Assembly (NCBI GenBank): GCA_017449675.1
Contig: JAFTFG010000020.1
Coordinates: 26,973 to 90,972 of the forward strand
Length of the DNA stretch: 64,000 nt
Direction: 5' to 3'
Source: Prevotella sp.
GTDB taxonomy: Bacteria; Bacteroidota; Bacteroidia; Bacteroidales; Bacteroidaceae
The notes beneath the pieces are model-generated. The model saw nothing but the letters and a program-made list of their open reading frames with translations. It did no database searches and was not told the DNA's origin. This document shows, one piece after another, positions 54,005 through 62,662 of this stretch. The position numbers and the translations under genes are program-made. The first letter of the stretch is position 1; the number at the start of each line of letters is the position of its first letter.

Positions 54005-55054
54005 ATGAATTATCTCGACAGAAACGAATTTAACTTTGAGCCTAGCCAGAAAGTGGTGGAGGCCATCAAGAATTTCGATCCTAAGACGTTGTGTTTCTAT
54101 ACCCGTATCTATGACCAAGGGAAGAAAAGCGTCATCTCCGTCCGCCTCAGTGAGATCTACGGGGTGGATGAGCAACAGGTACTGCTGACTTATGGCGGCG
54201 AGGACATGCTGAAAAACGCCATCCATTATTTCCTCTCTGCCAACAGCCAAGAAGGAACACCCAACACCAAGATCCTCATCCCTGAGTTCTCGTGGTGGTA
54301 TTATAACCGTGTGGCCAGCGAGTGTGGCGGTACGTTTGAGATGTATCCCCTCCACGAGAAGGAGGACACTTTCGCCTACGACATCGACGAGGTCATCGAG
54401 TATACCAACCGTGTGCATCCTCGTATGCTACTACTCGCCTCACCCAACAACCCCACAGGTAACGGACTGACTCCTGAGGAGATTGGACAGATCATGGAGA
54501 ATATCCCTTCTGACACGATGGTACTCATCGACGAGGCATACGCTAGTTTCATCAGTACAGACACGGCCTATATCGCTCCGCTGGTGAACAAATACAACAA
54601 CCTGATCATCTCACGCACCCTGTCCAAGTTCTATGGACTACCCGGCCTGCGTGTAGGTTTCGGATTCATCGGTAAGGGACATGACCAGTTTGAGAGTTAT
54701 ATCAACAAATACCTGGGGTATAACCGTTTCTCTGAGGCTGTGGCACTGGCTGCCCTCGACAGTGACGACCACTACCGTAAGGTGGCTGACGATATGGAAT
54801 GGGGCCGCCAGTTGTATAAGAAGGAGTTGGGCAACCTGCCCGGTTTTAAGGTATATAAGTCTGTCGCTAACTTCATCCTGATCAAATATCCTGTGGAGAT
54901 CAAGGAGCAGTTGATGGAGGCCCTGAAGGTACAGGACTATAAGATTAAGTTCATGGGCGACAAGGGACTGGAGTCATGTCTGCGCATCACCCTGGGACGC
55001 AAAGAGCAGACCCAGACTGTTGTTGACACCATCCTAAAGTGTCTTAAAGCATAA
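54005..55054 (+). CDS. PLP-dependent class I/II aminotransferase, HisC/CobD-like
   Basis: A 349-residue fold-type I PLP enzyme. Catalytic Lys208 lies in SRTLSKFYGLPGLRVGF, Asp176 in LIDEAY binds the pyridine nitrogen, ASPNNPTGN holds the phosphate-side Asn, and LRITLGRKEQ carries the carboxylate-binding Arg. Overall it is closest to histidinol-phosphate aminotransferase and CobD (threonine-phosphate decarboxylase). No other histidine-synthesis gene is near, while the neighbours handle CDP-alcohols and lipids, so it may make or modify an amino-alcohol phosphate for the head group. That substrate is inference. The gap to the next gene is 51 nt and holds a TTTAATGTTTAACC-type repeat. Confidence 0.85.
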   Translation: MNYLDRNEFNFEPSQKVVEAIKNFDPKTLCFYTRIYDQGKKSVISVRLSEIYGVDEQQVLLTYGGEDMLKNAIHYFLSANSQEGTPNTKILIPEFSWWYYNRVASECGGTFEMYPLHEKEDTFAYDIDEVIEYTNRVHPRMLLLASPNNPTGNGLTPEEIGQIMENIPSDTMVLIDEAYASFISTDTAYIAPLVNKYNNLIISRTLSKFYGLPGLRVGFGFIGKGHDQFESYINKYLGYNRFSEAVALAALDSDDHYRKVADDMEWGRQLYKKELGNLPGFKVYKSVANFILIKYPVEIKEQLMEALKVQDYKIKFMGDKGLESCLRITLGRKEQTQTVVDTILKCLKA

Positions 55055-55105
55055 TATTACTGAGCGAAGCGAATTTAATGTTTAACCTTTAATGTTTCAT
55101 GTAAG

Positions 55106-55849
55106 ATGATAGGAGTGATTCTTGCAGCAGGAATGGCAAAACGCCTGCGCCCTCTGACAGACACAAAACCCAAGTGCCTGCTGAAGGTGGGTGAGCGTAC
55201 GCTGTTGGAGCGCACTGTCCGTGCCATGCAACAGGCGGGCATCAGCGAGTTCGTGGTGGTCACTGGCTATCGTGCGGAGCAGATCGTCGATTTCCTTGAT
55301 CATCTAGATCACCTAGAAGGACTGGTCGCCCCCACCTTCCACTTCCTCCATAATGCCGATTACGAGCATAACAACAATATCTACTCATTATGGATGGCTG
55401 GCGAGTTCGTTCGCGGCAAGGACTTCCTACTGATGGACAGTGATATCCTCTGCGACCCTGCCGCTGTGACACGTATCGCCCAAGAGACGGAACCAGCCCT
55501 TGCCCTCAACCGCCATGAGTGTGGCGAAGAGGAGATCAAAGTCATCGTCGATGCCGACGGGCATATCACGGAGATCAGTAAGATATGCAGCATCCAGGAT
55601 GCTATCGGTGAGTCGGTGGGTATCGAGAAAATGACGGCAGACTATAGTACTGCACTCTATCAGGAACTCGACCAGATGATTCTGAAGGAGGGACTCGTCG
55701 ATGTGTTCTACGAACGCTGCTTCGAACGCCTCATCCCGCAAGGACATACTTTCAAGGTGGTTGACACTACCAACTATTTCTCGTATGAACTGGATACGCC
55801 TGAGGACTTTGAGCGAGCCAAGGAACTCATGCCTAAAGAACTCTTATAA
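55106..55849 (+). CDS. LicC-like nucleotidyltransferase (phospho-alcohol cytidylyltransferase family)
   Basis: A 247-residue sugar-nucleotidyltransferase-fold enzyme. The N-terminal LAAGMAKRLRPLTDTKPKCL is the nucleotide-binding signature. The NNIYSLWMA block, MDSDILCD metal site, EEIKVIVDADGHITEISK and GESVGIEKM are those of the LicC/phosphocholine cytidylyltransferase-like and CDP-inositol-type group. It would couple a phospho-alcohol to CTP, giving the CDP donor for a CDP-alcohol phosphatidyltransferase, whose family has a member three genes upstream. The actual alcohol is unknown. It ends 4 nt before lptB. Confidence 0.85.
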   Translation: MIGVILAAGMAKRLRPLTDTKPKCLLKVGERTLLERTVRAMQQAGISEFVVVTGYRAEQIVDFLDHLDHLEGLVAPTFHFLHNADYEHNNNIYSLWMAGEFVRGKDFLLMDSDILCDPAAVTRIAQETEPALALNRHECGEEEIKVIVDADGHITEISKICSIQDAIGESVGIEKMTADYSTALYQELDQMILKEGLVDVFYERCFERLIPQGHTFKVVDTTNYFSYELDTPEDFERAKELMPKELL

Positions 55850-55853
55850 ATAA

Positions 55854-56681
55854 ATGGACGAGACGACAAACAGACAGGACGAGCAATTGGTGCTCCGCAC
55901 GGAAGGACTCGTAAAAGTGTATGGCAAGCGCACTGTGGTAAACAATGTGAGTTATGACGTACGACAGGGAGAGATTGTAGGACTGCTAGGACCTAATGGT
56001 GCAGGTAAGACGACCTCATTCTATATGACGACAGGACTTGTAGTACCCAACGGTGGCCATGTATATTTAGGTGACGAGGAAGTAACTGACTATCCCGTTT
56101 ACCGTCGTGCCCGTGCCGGTATCGGCTATCTGGCACAGGAGAACTCCGTTTTCCGTAAGATGTCTGTGGAGGACAATATCCTCTCTGTACTGGAGATGAC
56201 CGGTAAGCCTCGTGACTACCAGTTGGAGAAACTGGAGAGCCTGATCAAGGAGTTCCGTCTGGGTAAGGTACGCAAGAACAAGGGTGACCAACTCTCTGGT
56301 GGTGAGCGTCGCCGTACAGAGATTGCACGCTGTCTTGCCATTGAGCCGAAGTTCATCATGCTAGATGAGCCGTTTGCTGGTGTTGACCCGATTGCCGTTG
56401 AAGACATTCAGCAGATAGTATGGCAGTTGAAGTATCGCAATATCGGCATTCTGATCACTGACCATAATGTACACGAGACATTAAATATCACTGACCGTGC
56501 CTACCTCCTGTTTGAGGGACGCATCCTATTCCAAGGGAGTCCCGATGAATTGGCAGTCAATCCCATCGTAAAAGAGAAATACCTTGGTTCCAACTTCGTT
56601 CTTCAAAAGAAGAACTTCCAACAGATGGCTGAGGAGAAACGAAAGAAAGAAGAGGAAGAAGACAGAAAACAAGAAAAATGA
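55854..56681 (+). CDS. lptB: Lipopolysaccharide export ABC ATP-binding protein LptB
   Basis: A 275-residue ATPase. Walker A GPNGAGKT (46-53), [19 protein letters not shown] (the LptB-specific Q-loop region), signature LSGGE (148-152 region), Walker [17 protein letters not shown] and the His-switch [10 protein letters not shown] are intact. It powers LPS extraction from the inner membrane with LptF/LptG, not in this window. Family members are about 240 residues; this one has a 30-residue charged C-terminal tail ([18 protein letters not shown]). It overlaps mlaE by 4 nt (ATGA), tying LPS export to phospholipid transport in one transcript. Confidence 0.93.
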   Translation: MDETTNRQDEQLVLRTEGLVKVYGKRTVVNNVSYDVRQGEIVGLLGPNGAGKTTSFYMTTGLVVPNGGHVYLGDEEVTDYPVYRRARAGIGYLAQENSVFRKMSVEDNILSVLEMTGKPRDYQLEKLESLIKEFRLGKVRKNKGDQLSGGERRRTEIARCLAIEPKFIMLDEPFAGVDPIAVEDIQQIVWQLKYRNIGILITDHNVHETLNITDRAYLLFEGRILFQGSPDELAVNPIVKEKYLGSNFVLQKKNFQQMAEEKRKKEEEEDRKQEK

Positions 56682-57430
56682 TGACGTTACTACATAGGTG
56701 GCTTACCGCATTCGGCAAATTCCTTATCTTGATGGGACGGACGTTCCAAAGGCCGGAGCGTTTACGAATGTTTGCCAAGGAGTATATCAAGGAGATGGCA
56801 CAACTGGGTGTCAACTCTATTGGTATCGTATTGTTGATATCTTTCTTTATCGGTGCTGTTATCTGTATCCAAATGAAACTGAATATCCAGAGTCCTTGGA
56901 TGCCTCGGTGGGTGAGCGGCTATACCACCAGAGAGATCATGCTCTTGGAGTTCTCATCAAGTATCATGTGTCTGATATTGGCTGGTAAGGTTGGCTCTAA
57001 CATCGCCTCGGAAATAGGTACGATGCGAGTAACCCAACAAATCGATGCATTGGATATCATGGGCATTAATTCGGCCAACTACCTGATACTGCCTAAGATA
57101 ACCGCCATGCTTAGCATCATGCCTATCCTCGTCATCTTCTCCTCAGCGATGGGGATTATAGGAGCATATGGTACTGCCTATATCGGACATATCATCGTAC
57201 CGGACGACCTGACATTGGGACTACAACACTCTTTCCAGCCTTGGTTTGTATGGATGAGTATCATCAAGAGTTTGTTCTTTGCCTTTATCATCTCAGCAGT
57301 ACCCTCCTATTTCGGTTATACCGTAGAAGGGGGTAGCGTGAACGTGGGAAAGGCATCTACCGATGCCGTCGTGAGTTCCAGTGTACTGATTCTCTGCAGT
57401 GATGTTTTCTTAACACAACTACTGTCATGA
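56678..57430 (+). CDS. mlaE: MlaE family ABC lipid transport permease
   Basis: A 250-residue inner-membrane permease of the MlaE/YrbE family. Five or six helices are visible and the conserved [21 protein letters not shown] segment (about 110-130), which couples to the ATPase, is complete. [20 protein letters not shown] is the family's C-terminal loop. With MlaF it moves phospholipids between inner and outer membranes; the MCE-domain MlaD partner is not encoded next to it here and the right-hand neighbour on this strand ends the unit. It overlaps mlaF by 4 nt. Confidence 0.93.
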   Translation: MMTLLHRWLTAFGKFLILMGRTFQRPERLRMFAKEYIKEMAQLGVNSIGIVLLISFFIGAVICIQMKLNIQSPWMPRWVSGYTTREIMLLEFSSSIMCLILAGKVGSNIASEIGTMRVTQQIDALDIMGINSANYLILPKITAMLSIMPILVIFSSAMGIIGAYGTAYIGHIIVPDDLTLGLQHSFQPWFVWMSIIKSLFFAFIISAVPSYFGYTVEGGSVNVGKASTDAVVSSSVLILCSDVFLTQLLS

Positions 57431-58218
57431 TTGAAGTAAAGAACCTTTGTAAGAGTTTTGACGGCAAAGAAGTGCTGAAAGATATCAGTACGGTGTTTGA
57501 GAACGGAAAGACGAACCTGATCATCGGCCAGAGCGGTAGTGGAAAGACGGTACTGATGAAAAATCTGGTAGGCTTGCTTGAACCTTCCAGCGGACAGGTG
57601 CTCTATGACGGACGTGACTTTGTGGCCATGTCGAAACACGAGAAAATCATGATGCGCCGTGAAATGGGTATGATATTCCAAAGTGCGGCACTTTTCGACT
57701 CCATGACGGTACTGGAGAATGTGATGTTCCCACTGGATATGTTTTCGCCGATGACACTACGTGAGCGTACCAAACGGGCGATGGACTGTCTGGACCGTGT
57801 GAATCTGGTTGGTGCGGAAGAGAAATACCCGGGTGAGATATCAGGTGGTATGCAGAAACGTGTGGCCATTGCCCGAGCCATCGCCCTCAATCCCAAATAT
57901 CTCTTCTGTGACGAACCCAACTCTGGTCTGGACCCCAAGACATCATTGGTTATTGATGATTTACTGCACAGTATTACCCAAGAGTTTGATATGACAACCA
58001 TCATCAATACCCACGATATGAACTCGGTAACAACGATAGGTGAACATATCATCTTTATCTATGAAGGTCATAAGGAATGGCAGGGCGTTTCCGCAGATAT
58101 CATGCGTTCCACCAATAAGCGGTTGACTGACTTTATTTTCGCTTCAGACCTATTAAAAGAGATGCGTGAAGTCGTCAACGCATCTTCCACTGTCCATCAC
58201 GAAGCACCATCGGAATAA
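57427..58218 (+). CDS. mlaF: MlaF family ABC lipid transport ATPase
   Basis: A 263-residue ATPase. Walker A GQSGSGKT (34-41), Q-loop MIFQSAALFDSMTVLENV, signature ISGGMQKRVAIARAI (the MlaF-type ISGGM), Walker B YLFCDEPNSGLDP, and the switch INTHDMNSV. The SGGMQKR variant and the pairing with mlaE identify it as the phospholipid-transport ATPase. Its last 44 nt overlap the 3' end of the convergent lipoprotein gene at 58175-58576, an unusually long overlap that may cause transcript interference. Confidence 0.93.
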   Translation: MIEVKNLCKSFDGKEVLKDISTVFENGKTNLIIGQSGSGKTVLMKNLVGLLEPSSGQVLYDGRDFVAMSKHEKIMMRREMGMIFQSAALFDSMTVLENVMFPLDMFSPMTLRERTKRAMDCLDRVNLVGAEEKYPGEISGGMQKRVAIARAIALNPKYLFCDEPNSGLDPKTSLVIDDLLHSITQEFDMTTIINTHDMNSVTTIGEHIIFIYEGHKEWQGVSADIMRSTNKRLTDFIFASDLLKEMREVVNASSTVHHEAPSE

Positions 58219-58576
58219 CAATCTCTTCCTTGACGGAGTCCTTGAAGGTCAGAAGCAGGAATGCCTGCATGACCTGTTGAAGACTATCGTTCCTCGCATT
58301 GGTAAGGGCGACCCCCACAATACCACCATGATTGTTCTCTTGCTCTTGCATGAACCGCTCATAGGCATGCAACAACTCTTGACGGTAGCCGCTTGGCAAC
58401 GAGTCGCTATCTGCCTTCCCTTGCAGAAAAGCCTCGTAGTCGCCAGCCAACAGACGGTCGTAATACTCCTTTGCCGCCTTTCCTGCCAACTCTTCGGGAG
58501 TTGGCTCCTGGTTAGAACAACCCTGCCAACAGCCAACAACCAGCAACCAACAGCCAAAAGCAAAAAAGTTCCTCAT
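58175..58576 (-). CDS. Small lipoprotein, DUF4878-like (133 aa)
   Basis: A 133-residue predicted lipoprotein ([20 protein letters not shown], Cys20) with an SnoaL/NTF2-like pattern: [33 protein letters not shown] and [17 protein letters not shown]. This resembles DUF4878-type periplasmic proteins of unknown function. The start overlaps the der stop by 4 nt (ATGA), so it ends the DUF177-to-der unit. The 5' end is made of CAACAGCCAACAACCAGCA-type short repeats on the plus strand, which encode the Trp/Gly/Cys-rich signal peptide. Confidence 0.72.
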   Translation of the reverse strand: MRNFFAFGCWLLVVGCWQGCSNQEPTPEELAGKAAKEYYDRLLAGDYEAFLQGKADSDSLPSGYRQELLHAYERFMQEQENNHGGIVGVALTNARNDSLQQVMQAFLLLTFKDSVKEEIVIPMVLRDGQWKMR

Positions 58577-59886
58577 TTCTGTCGCACAAATACATTGATG
58601 GGGGTTCCTGTCAGAGTCCAGTTCTCACGCAACTTATTCTCCAGGAAACGCTTATAGGGTTCCTTCACATATTGGGGAAGGTTCGCATAAAACACAAAAG
58701 TAGGAATCTGGGTATCGGGCACCTGACTGACATACTTGATCTTGATATACTTACCCTTGATAGAGGGTGGCGGTGTCGCCTCAATCAAAGGTAACATCAC
58801 CTCATTGAGTTTGGAGGTACCTATCTTGATCGTACGATTCAAATAGACTTGCTTGGCAGTCTCCAACACCTTAAAGATACGCTGCTTCGTCACTGCGGAG
58901 GCAAAGATAATGGGGAAATCGACAAAAGGAGCCATACGGTTGCGGATGGCATTCTCGAAGGTCTTGATGGCGATCTGCGACTTGTCTTCCACTAAGTCCC
59001 ACTTGTTCACCACAACAACCAAAGACTTGTTGTTCTTCTGTATCAACTGGAAGATATTCATATCCTGTGCCTCAATACCACGGGTAGCATCAATCATCAG
59101 GATACAGACATCTGAGTTCTCGATGGCACGGATAGAACGCATCACACTATAGAACTCCAGATCCTCTGTCACTTTGTTCTTACGACGGATACCTGCCGTA
59201 TCCACCAGATAGAAATCAAAACCGAACTTGTCATATTTTGTGTAGATAGAGTCACGGGTAGTACCTGCAATCTCCGTCACGATGTTACGATCTTCACCGA
59301 TAAAGGCATTGATGATACTCGACTTACCTGCGTTCGGGCGACCGACAACTGCAAAGCGCGGAGTACCGTCCTCGATGTCATCCACCTCATCAGTCTTGAG
59401 TTTCGACAGCACATGATCAAGCAGATCACCTGTACCAGAGCCTGTAGCGGCACTGACACAGAAAGGATCACCCAATCCGAGTTTATAGAACTCATACTGT
59501 CCGTACAGGTCCTTTCCGTCATCAGCCTTATTCGCCACCAAGACAACAGGGAGTTTAGAGCGACGCAGAATCTGGGCGACATCCATATCCAAATCAGTCA
59601 CACCGTTCTTGATATCTACCAGAAACAGCACTAAGTCCGCCTCTTCTGTGGCGACAGTCACCTGTTTCCGAATCTCTTCCTCGAAGATATCATCTGAGTT
59701 AACGACCCAACCTCCCGTGTCTACCACAGAGAACTCACGACCGTTCCACTCACACTTGCCATACTGGCGGTCACGGGTGGTACCTGCCTCGTCGCTCACA
59801 ATAGCACGACGAGAATTTGTCAATCTATTAAATAAGGTGGACTTACCGACATTCGGACGTCCTACAATCGCTACTAAATTTCCCAT
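58573..59886 (-). CDS. der: Ribosome biogenesis GTPase Der (EngA)
   Basis: A 437-residue protein with two GTPase domains in tandem: the first with [12 protein letters not shown] (8-19), DTGGW and NKAD; the second (about 177-350) with [20 protein letters not shown] and NKWD. A C-terminal KH-like domain follows. It acts in 50S subunit assembly. It starts 6 nt after era, in the order DUF177-rpmF-fabH-era-der. Confidence 0.97.
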   Translation of the reverse strand: MGNLVAIVGRPNVGKSTLFNRLTNSRRAIVSDEAGTTRDRQYGKCEWNGREFSVVDTGGWVVNSDDIFEEEIRKQVTVATEEADLVLFLVDIKNGVTDLDMDVAQILRRSKLPVVLVANKADDGKDLYGQYEFYKLGLGDPFCVSAATGSGTGDLLDHVLSKLKTDEVDDIEDGTPRFAVVGRPNAGKSSIINAFIGEDRNIVTEIAGTTRDSIYTKYDKFGFDFYLVDTAGIRRKNKVTEDLEFYSVMRSIRAIENSDVCILMIDATRGIEAQDMNIFQLIQKNNKSLVVVVNKWDLVEDKSQIAIKTFENAIRNRMAPFVDFPIIFASAVTKQRIFKVLETAKQVYLNRTIKIGTSKLNEVMLPLIEATPPPSIKGKYIKIKYVSQVPDTQIPTFVFYANLPQYVKEPYKRFLENKLRENWTLTGTPINVFVRQK

Positions 59887-59892
59887 ATTATC

Positions 59893-60786
59893 TTATTCCG
59901 GATTATAACCAAACGAATCGAGTTCACGCTGTGATGAGCGCCAGTCTTTATCCACCTTGACATAAGTCTCTAAGAAGACGCTCTTATCAAAGAATTTCTC
60001 CAAAGCCTTACGAGCCTCCGTTGACACTTTCTTCAAAGCAACACCCTGATGACCGATGATAATACCCTTCTGCGAGTCACGCTCCACATAGATGACTGCA
60101 TTGATATGGATATTCCTAGGAGTTTCCTTGAAACGCTCCACGCGTACCTCAACGGCATAAGGTATCTCCTTGTCATAATAAAGAAGTATCTTCTCACGGA
60201 TAATCTCCGATACGAAGAAACGGGCTGGTTTGTCCGTCAACTGGTCTTTATCGAAATAGGCAGGGCTCTCTGGTAACAACTCCTTGATGCGCTTCAGCAG
60301 CATATCCGTACCAAACTTATTCTTGGCTGATATTGGAAGGATCTCTGCATTAGGCAACAAAGCATGCCACTTCTCCACGATATCTCCCAATTTACTTTGG
60401 TCAGTCTCATCAATCTTGTTAATCAGCAGCAACACTGGAATGGTCATCTTCTGCACTTTCTCCAGAAAGTCCTTGTTCTTCTCAGGGTTCTCCACGACAT
60501 CAGTCACATAGAGCAACACATCCGCATCCTGCAGAGCAGACTCTGAGAAAGCCAACATAGACTCCTGCAACTTATAATTGGGTTTCAGCACACCAGGGGT
60601 ATCACTGAACACAATCTGCATATCATCGGTATTCACGATACCCATGATACGATGCCGAGTGGTCTGTGCCTTAAACGTAGCAATCGAAATACGCTCACCA
60701 ACCAATTGGTTCATGAGCGTACTTTTACCTACATTGGGATTTCCTACGATATTAACGAATCCCGCTTTATGAATTTTTGTTTCCAT
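59893..60786 (-). CDS. era: GTPase Era
   Basis: A GTPase plus KH-domain protein of 297 residues that binds 16S rRNA and supports 30S assembly. GNPNVGKST is the P-loop, DTPGV the G3 and NKID the G4 motif; the KH domain (about 200-280) includes RDSQKGIIIGHQGVALK. The start at 60786 (METKIHKAGFVNIVG) is chosen over an ATG at 60834 that lies deeper inside fabH; a tandem ATG at 60789 is equally possible. It overlaps the fabH 3' end by 20 nt. Confidence 0.95.
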   Translation of the reverse strand: METKIHKAGFVNIVGNPNVGKSTLMNQLVGERISIATFKAQTTRHRIMGIVNTDDMQIVFSDTPGVLKPNYKLQESMLAFSESALQDADVLLYVTDVVENPEKNKDFLEKVQKMTIPVLLLINKIDETDQSKLGDIVEKWHALLPNAEILPISAKNKFGTDMLLKRIKELLPESPAYFDKDQLTDKPARFFVSEIIREKILLYYDKEIPYAVEVRVERFKETPRNIHINAVIYVERDSQKGIIIGHQGVALKKVSTEARKALEKFFDKSVFLETYVKVDKDWRSSQRELDSFGYNPE

Positions 60787-61777
60787 CATACGCCCATCGG
60801 TAGTAACTTGCTCCATGAACGAATCCGGCTCCAAAGGCTGTCATAATGATGTTATCACCCTTCTTCAACAGATGCTCGTTCTCCCATAGTGCCAGAGGAA
60901 TCGTTGCTGCAGAGGTATTACCAAAATGCTCGATATTTACCATCACCTGCTCCATCGGTAATTCCAACCGCTTAGCAACAGCCTCGATAATCCGCATATT
61001 CGCCTGATGAGGGACGACCCATTGGATATTGTCCTTGTTCAAACCATTTCGCTCCGCTATCAACGCACAGTCATCGCTCATATTGGTTACCGCATAACGG
61101 AAAACCGTGCGACCTTCCTGATATAGGTAATGGAGTCGGTGGTCAACGGTGAAATGACTAGGCGGACATACAGAACCTCCCGCTTTCAGATGTAAGAATG
61201 GAAGGCCCTTTCCATCCGCACGGAAATAAGAGTCCATCACTCCGATATTCTCTTCTTCCGTACCTTCAACCAAAACTGCAGCAGCGCCATCACCAAACAA
61301 GGGACAGGTTGCACGATCCTTATAATCAATGACTGATGACATTTTATCAGCCCCTATGACTATAATTTTCTTATAGCGACCACACTGTATCATGGCTGCC
61401 GCCACATCAAGTGTATAAAGGAAACCGCAACAAGCAGCCCAGAAATCAAAAGCGAAAGCGTTTTTCAATCCAAGTTTACCCAGTACAATACTGGCTGTAG
61501 AAGGGAACTTATAATCAGCCGTTGAGGTGGTGACAATGACAGCATCAATAGTATCCGGATCAACACCAGTCTTATGCAGTAATTGCTTGGCAGCCTTACG
61601 TGCCATATAACTGGTGCCCAAGCCTTCCTCTGTGAGGATATGCCGCTCCTTGATACCAACACGAGTCATAATCCACTCATCGTTAGTGTCTACCATGCGG
61701 GACAATTCCTCGTTATTGAGAATATAGTCAGGCACATAGCCACCAACACCGGTGATTATCGCATTGATTTTTCCCAT
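60767..61777 (-). CDS. fabH: Beta-ketoacyl-ACP synthase III
   Basis: A 336-residue condensing enzyme that starts fatty-acid synthesis from acyl-CoA and malonyl-ACP. The catalytic Cys116 lies in WAACCGFLYTL, the catalytic His in WVVPHQANMRI and the Asn in EHFGNTSAATIP. A second Cys directly after the nucleophile (CC instead of the usual CS) is a small oddity. The ATG overlaps the rpmF stop by 1 nt. In this phylum the enzyme takes branched-chain primers. Confidence 0.95.
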   Translation of the reverse strand: MGKINAIITGVGGYVPDYILNNEELSRMVDTNDEWIMTRVGIKERHILTEEGLGTSYMARKAAKQLLHKTGVDPDTIDAVIVTTSTADYKFPSTASIVLGKLGLKNAFAFDFWAACCGFLYTLDVAAAMIQCGRYKKIIVIGADKMSSVIDYKDRATCPLFGDGAAAVLVEGTEEENIGVMDSYFRADGKGLPFLHLKAGGSVCPPSHFTVDHRLHYLYQEGRTVFRYAVTNMSDDCALIAERNGLNKDNIQWVVPHQANMRIIEAVAKRLELPMEQVMVNIEHFGNTSAATIPLALWENEHLLKKGDNIIMTAFGAGFVHGASYYRWAYDGNKNS

Positions 61778-61965
61778 TATTCAGTTGCTTCGTCCATTAC
61801 AATAGCAATCTTGCCACGATAGTAGCCACAGGTGGGGCATACCGTATGATATACGTGATAAGCACCACAGTTAGGACATACTGCCAGTGTGGGAACTACT
61901 GCCTTGTCATGAGTACGACGCTTCAGTGTACGAGTCTTTGACTGTCTTCTTTTAGGATGTGCCAT
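61777..61965 (-). CDS. rpmF: 50S ribosomal protein L32
   Basis: A 62-residue ribosomal protein. MAHPKRRQSKTRTLKRRTHD is the conserved basic start and CPNCGAYHVYHTVCPTCGYY holds the four-Cys zinc ribbon. The C-terminus (MDEATE) is acidic. It lies between DUF177 and fabH, the classical rpmF-fab gene order. Confidence 0.97.
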   Translation of the reverse strand: MAHPKRRQSKTRTLKRRTHDKAVVPTLAVCPNCGAYHVYHTVCPTCGYYRGKIAIVMDEATE

Positions 61966-61993
61966 AATTCTATTACTTTTTAATGTTTAATTT

Positions 61994-62524
61994 TTAATCT
62001 TTAATGTTCAATTTCGTAAGTGCTTCCCACCGCGGGTCAATCTCATTCGCCTCCTCTTTGCCGCTTCGGACGGCACCGCTCAACTCTTGGAGTTTTTGCG
62101 TCATCGCACTATTGCATTTTCCAGGTGCATGAACGTGCTTAATGGGTATGGCTAGTGCTATAAACTCGTAGATGAGCCATGATGTATCGAGTATTCCTTC
62201 GTTCTCGTCAACAATCACGACATCATCATCCTCAGTGTTGGTTTCAGTCCCTAACTTGACTAGCAAACGGTTATCTGTCTCAATAGGTTGTTCCATATCT
62301 TCTAAACAGATGTCACAGGGTACCGTCACCATGCCCTCAGTATGAATTTGAATTTCGTAAAAGCCGATTGCCTTGCGTATAGACATCGACACATGCAATA
62401 CTCCACCATTCACTTCTGAGGCATTCAGAGTCTTAAAGAAATCATTATCAAGGCTGAATTCCAAACGCTGTTCGTCGGTCTTCATTCCTTTCAAGTCAAT
62501 CTTAAAAGTCTCTAAACTACACAT
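61994..62524 (-). CDS. DUF177 (YceD) family protein
   Basis: A 176-residue protein of the YceD/DUF177 family, linked to 23S rRNA processing or stability and nearly always encoded before rpmF. The core CDICLEDMEQPIETDNRLLV (about 93-112) holds the conserved Cys-x2-Cys, and the C-terminal DPRWEALTKL ends as usual for the family. The start at 62524 (MCSLETFKIDLKG) is used; a longer frame with a TTG start (62545) overlaps the -7 promoter box and cannot be transcribed. A TTTAATGTTTAATTTTTAATC-type short repeat lies between it and rpmF. Confidence 0.9.
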   Translation of the reverse strand: MCSLETFKIDLKGMKTDEQRLEFSLDNDFFKTLNASEVNGGVLHVSMSIRKAIGFYEIQIHTEGMVTVPCDICLEDMEQPIETDNRLLVKLGTETNTEDDDVVIVDENEGILDTSWLIYEFIALAIPIKHVHAPGKCNSAMTQKLQELSGAVRSGKEEANEIDPRWEALTKLNIKD

Positions 62525-62542
62525 AACTGCACTTTTGGCTTG

Positions 62543-62550
62543 CAAAGTTA
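62543..62550 (-). promoter_or_regulatory. -7 element of the DUF177-rpmF-fabH-era-der unit
   Basis: TAACTTTG on the minus strand, 18 nt before the ATG at 62524. It fixes the start of DUF177. Confidence 0.6.
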
Positions 62551-62662
62551 CAAAATAATTACGAATTACGAATTGTCAATTACGTTTTTTTTGCTTTTCC
62601 GTTGAAAATCAACCACTAACAAAGCAAAAGATTGCACACTATCAGGGTAGAATGTGCAATAC

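Noticed and set aside
54005-55054. hisC of a histidine operon
   Set aside because: No other his gene is near and the neighbours are lipid and CDP-alcohol enzymes; only family-level naming is justified.
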